A program made the translations under genes and the position numbers. The notes beneath the pieces are model-generated. The model worked only from the letters and a program-made list of their open reading frames with translations, was not told the DNA's origin and ran no database searches. A DNA stretch of 64,000 nucleotides from JAEUJM01 sp044221555 (GTDB taxonomy: Bacteria > Actinomycetota > Acidimicrobiia > Acidimicrobiales > DATDAH01), in contig JBGAOY010000009.1 in the NCBI GenBank assembly GCA_044221555.1, positions 124,001 through 188,000 of the forward strand. The letters run 5' to 3'. Position 1 is the stretch's first letter, and each line of letters begins with the position of its first letter. Positions 49,222-57,375 of the stretch are shown in pieces.

Positions 49222-50111
49222 CCCTGCGACCACGGGCAGTCGTCGTGCACCGGCGCTCGGAGTACGACGAGCTGGTCGCCCGCCACGGCACCCGCCAGCA
49301 GGCGGCGTGGTTCCTCGAGGTGCGGGGCCGGCGCCTCGACGAGGTGACCGCCCGCGCCGAGGCGCTCCACGCCGCCCTGCAGGTGACGGCGGCAGCCATC
49401 CCCGCGACGTGGCGCCGGGCCGAGGTCGAGCGGGCCGACCTGGCCCGCTTCGCCTTCGGCCCCGAGGACGTCGTGGTGGTGGTGGGCCAGGACGGTCTCG
49501 TGGCCAACGTCGCCAAGTACCTCGACGGCCAACCCGTGGTGGGCATCGACCCCGAGCCCGGCCGCAACCCCGGCGTCCTCGTCCCCCACCCCGCCGGAGC
49601 CGCCGGCCCCCTGCTCCACGCCGCGGCCCACGATCCCGACGCCCGCGAGCTCACGATGGTCGAGGCCACCACCGACGACGGCCAGGTGCTCCGAGCGCTC
49701 AACGAGGTCTACGTGGGCCACGCCTCGCACCAGTCGGCCCGCTACCGACTCGAGCTGGGCGGCGACCGGCGCGAGCGGCAGAGCTCGTCCGGGGTGCTGG
49801 CGGGCACCGGGACGGGCGCCACCGGCTGGCTGCGCTCGACGTGGCAGGAGCGCCACAGCGCGCTCGCCCTGCCCGGCCCCACCGACCCCGAGCTGTGCTG
49901 GTTCGTGCGTGAGGCGTGGCCGTCACCGGCGACGGGCACCGCGCTCACCGAGGGCACGCTCGGCACGGGCGAGGCCCTCACCATCCTCAGCGAGTCGGAC
50001 CGACTGGTGTGCTTCGGCGACGGGATCGAGGCCGACGCCCTGGCCCTCACGTGGGGTCAGCGCCTCAGCGTCGCCCGGTCGGACGTGCGCCTTCGACTGG
50101 TGGGCGCCTGA
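49218..50111 (+). CDS. NAD kinase-like protein
   Basis: 297 residues. The nucleotide-binding region VVVVVGQDGLVANVAKYLDGQPVVGID (GQDG at 90-93) replaces the GGDG of NAD/NADH kinases. The C-terminal half keeps LNEVYVGHASHQSARYRL and the SSGVLAGTGTGATGW motif that corresponds to the NADK GD(G/C)...TPTGSTAY region. The Gly-to-Gln change could lower or alter kinase activity. An N-terminal helical region of about 70 residues is additional. It overlaps the SPFH gene; control by an NrtR-like repressor supports a link to NAD metabolism. Confidence 0.78.
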   Translation: MTLRPRAVVVHRRSEYDELVARHGTRQQAAWFLEVRGRRLDEVTARAEALHAALQVTAAAIPATWRRAEVERADLARFAFGPEDVVVVVGQDGLVANVAKYLDGQPVVGIDPEPGRNPGVLVPHPAGAAGPLLHAAAHDPDARELTMVEATTDDGQVLRALNEVYVGHASHQSARYRLELGGDRRERQSSSGVLAGTGTGATGWLRSTWQERHSALALPGPTDPELCWFVREAWPSPATGTALTEGTLGTGEALTILSESDRLVCFGDGIEADALALTWGQRLSVARSDVRLRLVGA

Positions 50112-50152
50112 TCCCGCCGGGCCGCGCCGCCACGAGCGGGACCGCCAGGGGA

Positions 50153-50193
50153 TGAACGCCGTTTAGACCCCGGCCGGGCACGCTGTCTACGCT
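50153..50193 (+). promoter_or_regulatory. promoter with 21-bp shared motif
   Basis: TGAACGCCGTT (50153-50163) continues into TAGACCCCGG. 18 of the 21 bases recur at 57295-57315 in front of another secreted-protein gene. The likely -10 is TACGCT (50188-50193). Confidence 0.5.
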
Positions 50194-50234
50194 TCGGGGC
50201 CGACGGAATGGGCGAGTCATCGGGGGGCACGGGC

Positions 50235-52463
50235 ATGCGGCGTTTCTTGGGAGGGGCGGCCGCGCTGGCCGTGTTGGCGGCGATGCTGCTGACGGTGGGC
50301 GTGGCGCCCGCCTCGGCGCAGACCACGCTGGTGGACTACACGTGCGACGTGCCCAGCGGCGCCACCGGTCTGTTCGCGGGATCGGTGCCCGACACCGTGC
50401 CGTCGAACGACCTCGCCCTCGTCACCACCGACACCCCCGATCCCGTCGCGCCCGGCGGCTCGGTCCACTACGACATCGAGGTGCCGTTCTCCGACGTGTC
50501 GTCGTCGCTGCCCGACATCGGGTTCGACCTGGGGTTCATCTACCTCAAGCAGATCGACTACACGTTCGCGATCCCGGCGGGGCTGAACGTGGCCAGCGTC
50601 ACCCCCACGGTGGTGTCGCCCACCAGTTGGTCGAGCGTCTCCCGGCAGGGCTCGAACGTCGTGTACCACATCCAGAGCGCGTTCCCCATCGGCGGCGCCG
50701 CCGAGAACGGGCGCATCCGCATCAACGGCAACGTCACGCCCACCACGGTCGAGATCCAGCAGGCCAACGGCACGTGGGTGCCCTTGACCCTCCCCCACAT
50801 CGCCATCGACGCCACGGTGTCGGGCGCCGCGGGCTCCTCGATCCAGTGGCTGGCCCCGAGCATCCTCCCCAAGGTGAAGTACGACCTCAGCATCCCGGTG
50901 TTCATCGGCATCCACTGGAACGACGCCGACAACCCGTGCACCGCGAACGCCCCCGTGCCGGTGATCGCCTCCACCCTCGTGGGCTCACCCGGGCTGTCGG
51001 TCACCACCACGGCCGACGAGACCAGCGTGGTGGCCGGCGCCCCCATCCACCTGCACGTGACCGCCACCAACACCGGCAACATGGGCCTCACGGGCGTGGT
51101 GATCGGCGACGCCAACGCGCCGGGGTGCGCGGCCTCACCGGGCACGCTGGCGGTCGGTGCCCACGTCACCATCGACTGCACCGTCACCACCTCGGGCGCG
51201 AACGTGCCGACCTTCTCCAACACCGCCACCGCGGACAGCAACGAGACCGCCCTGGTGACGTCCAGCCCGGTGAACGTCACCGTCACCGCTCCCACGCCGT
51301 CCGGCGTGTCGGGCACCGTCACCGACGGGTCGGGCCACCCGGTGGCGGGCGCCTGGATCGCGCTCCTCCGCACCTCCGACTTCTCCATCGCCGGTGGTGC
51401 CGTCGCCGACGGCGGGGGCAACTACTCCACCACGGTGGCCCCGGGCACCTACTTCGAGTACCTGATCGACCCGGCCACGGCCCATACCGCCGGGTTCAGC
51501 CCGGGCTTCCCCCAGGTGACCGTGACCACGGGCTCGACCACCGACGCCGACCCGGTGATGGTGCCCTCGAGGGGCGCCGTGTCGAGCACCGTCACCGAGA
51601 CCGGCACGGGCACGCCGATCGCCGGCGCGTTCGCCCTGGCCCTCACCAGCGGCGGCCGGCCCGAGATCGGGGCCGTGGCCAACGCCTCCGGCCAGGCGAC
51701 CCTGCCCGGGCTCGCCACCGGCAACCACTACATCGGCTGGCTCGATCCCGCGGGCGGCCACGTCACCCAGTTCTCACCGCACTCGCCCAACGTGCCCGAC
51801 GCCACGCCGGTGCCCGTCACCGCGGGAGCGACCACCACCGCCGACGGGTCGCTGCCCACCCAGAGCGTCACCCCCGGCGGCGCCACCCTGTCGGGCACGG
51901 TCACCGAGGCCGGCACGGCCACGCCCCTGCCGGGCGTGATGGTGATGGCCATGCACGCCGCCGACTACCACCTGGCCCGGGCCACCAGCACCGATGCATC
52001 GGGCCACTACAGCCTCGACGTGGCCGGCGGCGACTACAAGCTCGTGTTCCTGGACTCCACGGGCACCCACGAGATGGAGTGGCACGACAACCAGCCGTAC
52101 TTCGGCATCGCCAGCGCCGCCTCGGTGACCGCCCCGGCCACGACCAACGCCGCCCTCGACCCCAGCACCGGCTCGATGTCGGGAACGGTCACGGACGACC
52201 CGTCGGGGACTCCGGTCGCCGGCGCCTGGGTGATCGCCATCGGCCCGAGCGGGATCGCGGGCGGGGCCACCACCGCGGCCAACGGCACCTACTCGATCAC
52301 GGGCCTCGCCCCGGGCACCTACCGGGCGACCCTGGTCGACCCGGCCGGCGGTCGCCTCCAGGAGTACTGGGACAACGCCTCCACCTACGAGGGTGCGACG
52401 ACGTTCTCGGTCGCCGCCGGCGCCACCACTGCCAACATCAACGCCGCCCTGCACCTGCCCTGA
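50235..52463 (+). CDS. secreted multi-domain protein with DUF11-like and carboxypeptidase-regulatory-like repeats
   Basis: 742 residues. A signal peptide (RRFLGGAAALAVLAAMLLTVGVAPASA) leads to an N-terminal beta-domain of about 240 residues that I do not recognise. It is followed by a DUF11-type module (LSVTTTADETSVVAGAPIHLHVTATNTGN, with a Cys pair) and four to five carboxypeptidase-regulatory-like beta-sandwich repeats (G.V(T/D)..G.PVAGAW......G.Y...LAPG.Y...L.DP.G). The same repeat type ends the phosphoesterase at 14074. The start at 50235 opens the signal peptide; ATG 50208 adds nine residues. Confidence 0.8.
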   Translation: MRRFLGGAAALAVLAAMLLTVGVAPASAQTTLVDYTCDVPSGATGLFAGSVPDTVPSNDLALVTTDTPDPVAPGGSVHYDIEVPFSDVSSSLPDIGFDLGFIYLKQIDYTFAIPAGLNVASVTPTVVSPTSWSSVSRQGSNVVYHIQSAFPIGGAAENGRIRINGNVTPTTVEIQQANGTWVPLTLPHIAIDATVSGAAGSSIQWLAPSILPKVKYDLSIPVFIGIHWNDADNPCTANAPVPVIASTLVGSPGLSVTTTADETSVVAGAPIHLHVTATNTGNMGLTGVVIGDANAPGCAASPGTLAVGAHVTIDCTVTTSGANVPTFSNTATADSNETALVTSSPVNVTVTAPTPSGVSGTVTDGSGHPVAGAWIALLRTSDFSIAGGAVADGGGNYSTTVAPGTYFEYLIDPATAHTAGFSPGFPQVTVTTGSTTDADPVMVPSRGAVSSTVTETGTGTPIAGAFALALTSGGRPEIGAVANASGQATLPGLATGNHYIGWLDPAGGHVTQFSPHSPNVPDATPVPVTAGATTTADGSLPTQSVTPGGATLSGTVTEAGTATPLPGVMVMAMHAADYHLARATSTDASGHYSLDVAGGDYKLVFLDSTGTHEMEWHDNQPYFGIASAASVTAPATTNAALDPSTGSMSGTVTDDPSGTPVAGAWVIAIGPSGIAGGATTAANGTYSITGLAPGTYRATLVDPAGGRLQEYWDNASTYEGATTFSVAAGATTANINAALHLP

Positions 52464-52498
52464 CGCGCTGACCGCGGCGTGCGGGGCCGGAAACCCGC

Positions 52499-52527
52499 TT
52501 GGTGCCGGGCAGGCCGGCCCCTACCGT
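52499..52527 (+). promoter_or_regulatory. promoter TTGGTG-N17-TACCGT of the ABC-F leader
   Basis: TTGGTG (52499-52504) and TACCGT (52522-52527) are 17 bases apart, placing the transcript start near 52534, about 47 bases before the leader-peptide GTG. Confidence 0.6.
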
Positions 52528-52580
52528 GGGGACGAGCCCGCCGGACGACCCGCGCCCGGCCGCCCGAGGAGAACCGCGAC

Positions 52581-52622
52581 GTGAAGCTGCTCGACGCTTC
52601 GGCCCACCTGCCCCTGCGCTGA
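52581..52622 (+). CDS. 13-residue leader peptide upstream of the ABC-F gene
   Basis: GTG opens MKLLDASAHLPLR followed by TGA. A strong SD (GAGGAGAA, 52566-52573) lies seven bases upstream, better than that of the main gene. The stop codon abuts the first of two mutually exclusive hairpins that control access to the ABC-F SD. Short leader peptides of this kind sense ribosome stalling in front of antibiotic-resistance ABC-F and Erm genes. Stalling residues cannot be deduced from sequence. Confidence 0.65.
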   Translation: MKLLDASAHLPLR

Positions 52623-52683
52623 CACCGTCCCGAGCCCGTCGAGGCTCCGGTGCCGGCGCACCCGCCGAGCCCCCGGGAGCCTC
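52623..52683 (+). promoter_or_regulatory. attenuator with mutually exclusive hairpins
   Basis: Hairpin 1: CACCG (52623) plus GAGCC (52632) pair with GGCTC-CGGTG (52643-52652). Hairpin 2: GAGGCTCC (52641-52648) pairs perfectly with GGAGCCTC (52676-52683), which contains the SD and touches the ATG at 52684. Segment 52643-52648 is shared, so only one can form. A ribosome finishing the leader peptide would block hairpin 1 and let hairpin 2 hide the SD; a ribosome stalled early would leave hairpin 1 free and the SD open. Confidence 0.65.
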
Positions 52684-54513
52684 ATGTCGCGCCACACCAC
52701 CTCTCCTCCACCCACCTCACGTCGATCGACGTCCTCGTCCGGGACCTCCCGGTCCTCGACCGCCGGGCCCTCCACCGCCGGAGCCTCGGCGTCCGGTCCC
52801 CCGGCGCCGCCGAGGGCGGCACCGTCGGTGGTCCTCGACGACGTCGGCCACGTCTGGCCCGACGGCGCCACCGCCCTGCGCGGCCTGAGCGCGGCGATCC
52901 CCGCCGGCCGCACCGGACTGGTGGGCCGCAACGGCTCGGGGAAGTCGACCCTGCTCCGCCTGATCGCCGGCGACCTGACGCCCACCACGGGCACGGTGTG
53001 GCGATCGGGCGCCGTCGGCTGGTTGCCGCAGGACCTCACCCTGGCGGCGTCGACCACGGTGGCCGACCTGCTGGGCATCCGCGGGCCGGTCGACGGCCTG
53101 CGGGCCATCGAGGCGGGCAGCGTCGACCCCGCCCACTTCGACGCGGTCGGCGACGACTGGGACGTCGAGACGCGGGCCGCGCGCGTGCTCGCCGCGGCAG
53201 GGGTCGCCCTCGACGGCGCTCCCGCCGACCGCACTCCCCCCGACGGGGCGCACCCCGCTCACCCCGACCGCGCTCACCTCGACCGTCCGGTCGGGGCGCT
53301 GTCGGGGGGCGAGGCGGTCCTCATCGCCATGGCCGGGTTGCTGCTGCGGCCCGCCCCCATCACCGTGCTGGACGAGCCCACCAACAATCTCGACCGGGCG
53401 GCGCGTGAACGCCTCTACGCCCTGGTGCAGCAGTGGCGAGGCGTGCTGATCGTCGTGAGCCACGACGTCGAGCTGCTCGACCTCATGGACCACACGGCCG
53501 AGCTCTGGGACGGCAGGCTCACCGTCTTCGGTGGCGGGTACACGGCGTTCCGGGAGCACCTGGCCGTCGAGCAGGAGGCCGCCGCCCGGGCCCGACGATC
53601 GGCCGAGCAGGCGCTGGCCACCGAGCGCCGCCAGCAGGTCGAGGCCCAGGTGAAGCTGGCCCGCCGGGCCCGGTACGCGAAGAAGCAGGCCGAGAACGTG
53701 CCCCGCATCCTGGCCCACACCCGCAAGGCGCAGGCCCAGGTGTCGGCGGGCAGGCTGCGCACCGAGCTGGGCGCCAAGGTGCAGGCGGCCGGCGAGGCGG
53801 TACGCCGGGCCGATGCCGCGGTGCGCGACGATCGCCGCGTCCGGCTGGACCTGCCGGGCACCCAGGTGCCGGCCGGCCGGCGGGTGCTCGACCTCCGGTC
53901 CGGCGGCGACACGATCCGCCTGCAGGGGCCGGAGCGGGTGGCGCTGGTCGGTCCCAACGGCTCGGGCAAGACCACCCTGCTCGATTCGATCGCGGCCGTC
54001 CCCCGTCCGGACGCGGCCCCGCCGGCGGCGGCCGAGGCCGTGGTGCACCTCGACACCGCCCGGGTGGGCTACCTCGCCCAGCGGCTCGACGGCCTGGACG
54101 ACGGGGGCAGCGTGCTGGAGAACGTCCGCGCCGCCGCGCCCACCGCCGACGTCGAGGTGATCCGCCACCAGTTGGCCCGCTTCCTGCTGCGGGGGGACGA
54201 CGTGGCCCGGCCCGTGGGCCACCTCTCGGGCGGCGAGCGCTTCCGCGTGGCCCTGGCCCGGCTGCTGCTGGCGGAGCCCGCGCCGCAGCTGCTGTTGCTC
54301 GACGAGCCCACCAACAACCTCGACCTCGACACCATCGACCAGTTGGTCGACGCGGTCGGCGCCTACCGGGGCTCGCTGCTCGTCGTCAGCCACGACCACC
54401 AGTTCCTGCATCGCATCGCGCCGACCACCTGGCTCGCCCTCGACCCGGCCACTGGAGCAGGCACCGGTCCTGCCCTGCACCACCTCCCCGGCCCACCCGG
54501 GCGGCCGCACTGA
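52684..54513 (+). CDS. ABC-F family ATPase (ribosome-protection type)
   Basis: 609 residues, no membrane segments. A Ser/Thr/Pro-rich N-terminus (about 1-40) precedes the first ABC domain (Walker A GRNGSGKST, signature LSGGEAVLIAMA, Walker B ITVLDEPTNNLD). An interdomain linker of about 80 charged residues (EVQ-rich, RRARYAKKQAENVPRILAH) follows, then the second ABC domain (GPNGSGKTT, LSGGERFRVALA, LLLLDEPTNNLDLD). Such proteins enter the ribosomal E site and dislodge antibiotics or rescue stalled ribosomes. The attenuated leader supports an antibiotic-inducible role. Confidence 0.9.
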   Translation: MSRHTTSPPPTSRRSTSSSGTSRSSTAGPSTAGASASGPPAPPRAAPSVVLDDVGHVWPDGATALRGLSAAIPAGRTGLVGRNGSGKSTLLRLIAGDLTPTTGTVWRSGAVGWLPQDLTLAASTTVADLLGIRGPVDGLRAIEAGSVDPAHFDAVGDDWDVETRAARVLAAAGVALDGAPADRTPPDGAHPAHPDRAHLDRPVGALSGGEAVLIAMAGLLLRPAPITVLDEPTNNLDRAARERLYALVQQWRGVLIVVSHDVELLDLMDHTAELWDGRLTVFGGGYTAFREHLAVEQEAAARARRSAEQALATERRQQVEAQVKLARRARYAKKQAENVPRILAHTRKAQAQVSAGRLRTELGAKVQAAGEAVRRADAAVRDDRRVRLDLPGTQVPAGRRVLDLRSGGDTIRLQGPERVALVGPNGSGKTTLLDSIAAVPRPDAAPPAAAEAVVHLDTARVGYLAQRLDGLDDGGSVLENVRAAAPTADVEVIRHQLARFLLRGDDVARPVGHLSGGERFRVALARLLLAEPAPQLLLLDEPTNNLDLDTIDQLVDAVGAYRGSLLVVSHDHQFLHRIAPTTWLALDPATGAGTGPALHHLPGPPGRPH

Positions 54514-54517
54514 GACG

Positions 54518-55381
54518 CTAGGCAGCCTTCACGGGATCGACGGTCCGCATGCCCTGGTCCGAGACCTCGGCGGTCCAGGCCCGACCGTCCCAGTACCGCA
54601 CCTGGTGGCGGCTGCTCGGGTCGGGGTACCACCCCGCCGGCGGGACGACCTCGGTACCGCGTGGAGTCGATGCCCGGGGTGTCGGTCGGGGTGAGAGCGC
54701 CGGTGGCGGTGGTGGTGGTGGTGGTGGTGGTGGTGGTGGTGGAGTCGGCGCCTGCACCTGCGACGGGGACGGCCCGAGTCGTGGCGGCGACGGCGGCGCA
54801 GCCCGCGACGAGCGGAGCATGTCGTTGGTGGCGGTCACGAGGTCGTACTGGTCGGTCGACACGAAGTGGCGCTCGCCACCCAACGAGATGGGGAACCACC
54901 ACCGCCGGCTCTTGGCCTCCAGGATCTCGAACGGCTCACGGGGCAGGCGGCGGAGAAAGCGCTTCGAGCCCTTGCCGCCGAAGGCCACGACCGGTGAGAG
55001 CACGATGTTGCGCTCGGTGACGGCCACGTTCCAGTAGCGCATGAGGTTGGCCGTCAGTCCCACGCTGAGCGGGCCGCGAGGACTCGGCCCGGTCTGCGAC
55101 ACGAACATGGCCTGGATCTCCTCACCGGGCTCGAGCAGACCCTGCACCTGGGTGCGCACCCGCTCGCGCCGGAGACGCACTTTCCGATCCTTCGGCGACT
55201 CCGGCGCCGCCCGTGGCGCCGACGGCATCGCAGGTGCCCTGCTCGGCGGCGGGGGCGGTGGCGGTGGCGGGGGCGGCTGGTGCGCCTGGGGTGACGGCGG
55301 CTGCGGCCCGCCGTCCACCGGCGGATACCACTTGCCGTCCGACGCCTGCCACCAATCCGGCCACCGCGGTGCGTCGCTCAT
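54518..55381 (-). CDS. DUF2510 protein with polyproline linkers
   Basis: 287 residues. The N-terminal WPDWWQASDGKWYPP box is a common actinobacterial motif. A proline tract leads to a central domain (about 70-180; LLEPGEEIQAMFVSQTGPSP, NIVLSPVVAFGGKG, REPFEILEAKSRRWWFPISLGGERHFV) that looks like a small PH-like or SHOCT-associated fold. A second tract of about 14 prolines and a C-terminal DUF2510 domain (AGWYPDPSSRHQVRYWDGRAW) complete it. Role unknown. SD AGGAG. It is convergent with the ABC-F gene, stops only four bases apart. Confidence 0.75.
   Translation of the reverse strand: MSDAPRWPDWWQASDGKWYPPVDGGPQPPSPQAHQPPPPPPPPPPPSRAPAMPSAPRAAPESPKDRKVRLRRERVRTQVQGLLEPGEEIQAMFVSQTGPSPRGPLSVGLTANLMRYWNVAVTERNIVLSPVVAFGGKGSKRFLRRLPREPFEILEAKSRRWWFPISLGGERHFVSTDQYDLVTATNDMLRSSRAAPPSPPRLGPSPSQVQAPTPPPPPPPPPPPPPPALSPRPTPRASTPRGTEVVPPAGWYPDPSSRHQVRYWDGRAWTAEVSDQGMRTVDPVKAA
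54708..54740. repeat. (GGT)11 trinucleotide run
   Basis: Eleven perfect GGT units encode part of the second polyproline linker on the minus strand. Changes in number keep the frame. Confidence 0.85.
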
Positions 55382-55467
55382 CGTCGCTCCTGGGTCTCTC
55401 TCGTTCCAGGATGCGCCCCAGAGCGCGGGCCGGTCAGGGCCGAACGTCCATAGTCCGAGCTCTCGTC

Positions 55468-56334
55468 TCACCCGTCGGCGGCGCGGACCTCGACGTCGGC
55501 CCCGACGACGCGGCACTCGTAGGCGGGCTGGGGGATGGTGGCGGGGCCGTGCCGCACCCTGCCGGTGTCGGCGCGGAACACGCTCTGGTGCCACGGGCAG
55601 GTGACCGTGCAGGCCACCGGGTCGAACTCCCCCTCGACGAGGGGGCCGCCGGCGTGGCTGCAGCGGCCGCCGATCGCGGCCACGAGGTCACCCCGGCGGT
55701 GGAGGAGCACGGGGGCACCCTCGACCTCGACGGCGAGCAGCCCATCCTCCGCCACCTCGGCAACGCCTGCTGCCCTCGTCCACGCACCGCTCGGGTGGTC
55801 GGCGACGTTGCGATTCACGCCGACCCCGCGGCTGAAGCTGAGATGGCCACCGAGATGGCCCCCGACGCTCATCACGCCCATGCCGGCCAGACCGAGCGTG
55901 GTGGCCGCGGCCCGCCGGCCGCGCCGACGGGCGATCGCGGACGCCCCGTAGAGCGCCACGCCGACCGCGTTGGCGGCGGCGTGCACCAGCCCGATGCGCC
56001 GGTCCTCGCCCACCGTGTCCGACCAGTCCGCCGCGCCCGCCACCGCCGTGACCACCGAGGACGCCAGGCCCAAGGCGACGAGCCAGTCGGCGGCTCGCTG
56101 CGTGGCGACGCCGCCCACGAGATCGAGCACCGTGGCACTGGTGAACGACCCGATGGGGATGTCGGTGAGCAACGGGTGCAGGGGATGGCCGAGCCACGTG
56201 CCACTGACCAGGTCCTTGATCGCGGTCTTCGGCGGCAGGGCACGGCCCACGAGGTCGGCGAGCGCGTCGGCCGCGGCGTCGAGGCCCTCCGCGTGCCCCA
56301 CCCGCTCGGCCAGCTCGTGGAGGGTCATCGTCAT
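55468..56334 (-). CDS. DUF2231 membrane domain fused to a Rieske [2Fe-2S] domain
   Basis: 288 residues. The N-terminal half is DUF2231-like with GHPLHPLLTDIPIGSF and four hydrophobic stretches (TSATVLDLVGGVA, WLVALGLASSVVTAVAG, IGLVHAAANAVGVALYGAS, TTLGLAGMGVMSVGGHLGGHL). The C-terminal half is a Rieske domain with CSHAGGPL and CPWHQSVF providing two Cys and two His. It probably carries electrons at the membrane. The ATG at 56334 follows an AGGGGGTGG SD. Confidence 0.88.
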   Translation of the reverse strand: MTMTLHELAERVGHAEGLDAAADALADLVGRALPPKTAIKDLVSGTWLGHPLHPLLTDIPIGSFTSATVLDLVGGVATQRAADWLVALGLASSVVTAVAGAADWSDTVGEDRRIGLVHAAANAVGVALYGASAIARRRGRRAAATTLGLAGMGVMSVGGHLGGHLSFSRGVGVNRNVADHPSGAWTRAAGVAEVAEDGLLAVEVEGAPVLLHRRGDLVAAIGGRCSHAGGPLVEGEFDPVACTVTCPWHQSVFRADTGRVRHGPATIPQPAYECRVVGADVEVRAADG

Positions 56335-56382
56335 GAGCCACCCCCTACCCGCCACGCACCCGGACCATCCCGACCGCGGGCC

Positions 56383-56883
56383 TCAGCCGTCGACGGTGAC
56401 CCCGGTGACGGCGTGCGGTTGGCCCTGCGAGGCGGCCTCGTTGCCGACCTGCACCACGATGGTGGGGTCGCCGCCGGCGTTGAAGGTGCAGAACGACGAG
56501 CCGGCGGCGCCCTCGCAGCCGACGAGCGTCCAGGAACCGCCCCCCTCGAAGGCGAAGATGGCGTCGACCGCCGACTGGTTGCCCAGCACGAGGGCGGTGG
56601 CCTGGTCGCCCGCCGCCCACGCGAACACGAACGCGGTGGCGTAGTCCTCCGGGTTGGTGGGGATGAGGACGGCGCCGGCGGTGGTCGTGGTCGTGGCCGG
56701 CGCCGCCGTGGTGGGCACCGACGCGGCGGTCGTGGGCGTGGCCGGCGCGAGGGTGGTGGTGGCTTCGGCCGTGGTCGTGGTGGTCCCGTCGCCGCCGTCG
56801 CTGCCGCACGCGGCGCCCACCACGACGAGGCCGGCGAGACCGACGGCCAGCAGGATCAGCGAAGGCGTGCGCCGAGCGTTCAT
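56383..56883 (-). CDS. small lipoprotein with Thr-rich linker
   Basis: 166 residues. MNARRTPSLILLAVGLAGLVVVGAAC is a lipoprotein signal with lipobox VGAAC. A Thr/Ala/Pro linker of about 50 residues precedes a domain of about 85 residues (NPEDYATAFVFAWAAGDQATALVLGNQSAV...) with a Cys pair, perhaps of the NTF2/SnoaL-like type, a weak comparison. A minus-strand TAGCGT lies seven bases before the ATG, so the mRNA is probably leaderless. Confidence 0.72.
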   Translation of the reverse strand: MNARRTPSLILLAVGLAGLVVVGAACGSDGGDGTTTTTAEATTTLAPATPTTAASVPTTAAPATTTTTAGAVLIPTNPEDYATAFVFAWAAGDQATALVLGNQSAVDAIFAFEGGGSWTLVGCEGAAGSSFCTFNAGGDPTIVVQVGNEAASQGQPHAVTGVTVDG

Positions 56884-56890
56884 GGCGTCG

Positions 56891-56896
56891 ACGCTA
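56891..56896 (-). promoter_or_regulatory. -10 box TAGCGT of the lipoprotein gene
   Basis: Minus-strand TAGCGT, seven bases before ATG 56883; no SD present. Confidence 0.45.
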
Positions 56897-56983
56897 GACC
56901 GGCCACCCACTCAGGCCACGACGACCGTCGTGGCCACCGCGGACGGCGGCGGCACTGGGTCTCCGTGCACACGCAGGCTCTCG

Positions 56984-57297
56984 ATGTGGAGGCTCGACCC
57001 CGCCGAGACCGAGGCGGTCTGGCCAGTGCTCGACGCCATGAACGCGCAGTACCGGGAGTACCAGAAGCTCACCGAACGGACGGTGCCCGTCGTCCGCTTC
57101 GGCCGCCGTGGTACGAGTGGGCGGTCCCGAGGGCCGACGACGACGAGCCAAAGCCCGTCCAGGTGAACATCTTGAGCGCCAGGCTCGGCTGCTGCGCCAT
57201 CCTGAACCGAGCGCAGGACTCCGCACGAGATCCGGTCGGATGCGCCGAGTTGAGGCGAGCGCACGCCGCGTGGCGCCGTCCGCCTGCGTTCAGGTGA
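56984..57297 (+). pseudogene. possible frameshifted small gene
   Basis: The 490-base gap between the lipoprotein start and the G8-domain gene contains protein-like sequence in two frames. ATG 56984 opens MWRLDPAETEAVWPVLDAMN followed by a REYQKLTERTVPVVRF segment. Near 57110 the sense shifts to another frame that reads PWYEWAVPRADDDEPKPVQV and ends at 57297. The composition (W, Y, E, K, Q) is unlike the Arg/Pro/Ala noise of shadow frames. No family recognised. Confidence 0.3.
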
Positions 57298-57332
57298 ACG
57301 CCGTTGACACCCTGGAGGAGGGTCCTTAGCCT
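57295..57332 (+). promoter_or_regulatory. promoter TTGACA-N17-TAGCCT with 21-bp shared motif
   Basis: TGAACGCCGTT (57295-57305) overlaps a consensus TTGACA (57304-57309). TAGCCT (57327-57332) follows at 17 bases. The same 21-base motif (three mismatches) lies at 50153. Confidence 0.65.
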
Positions 57333-57375
57333 CGACGGCGCGGCCCGAGGGGACGGGCCCGGCGGAGGGGACGAC

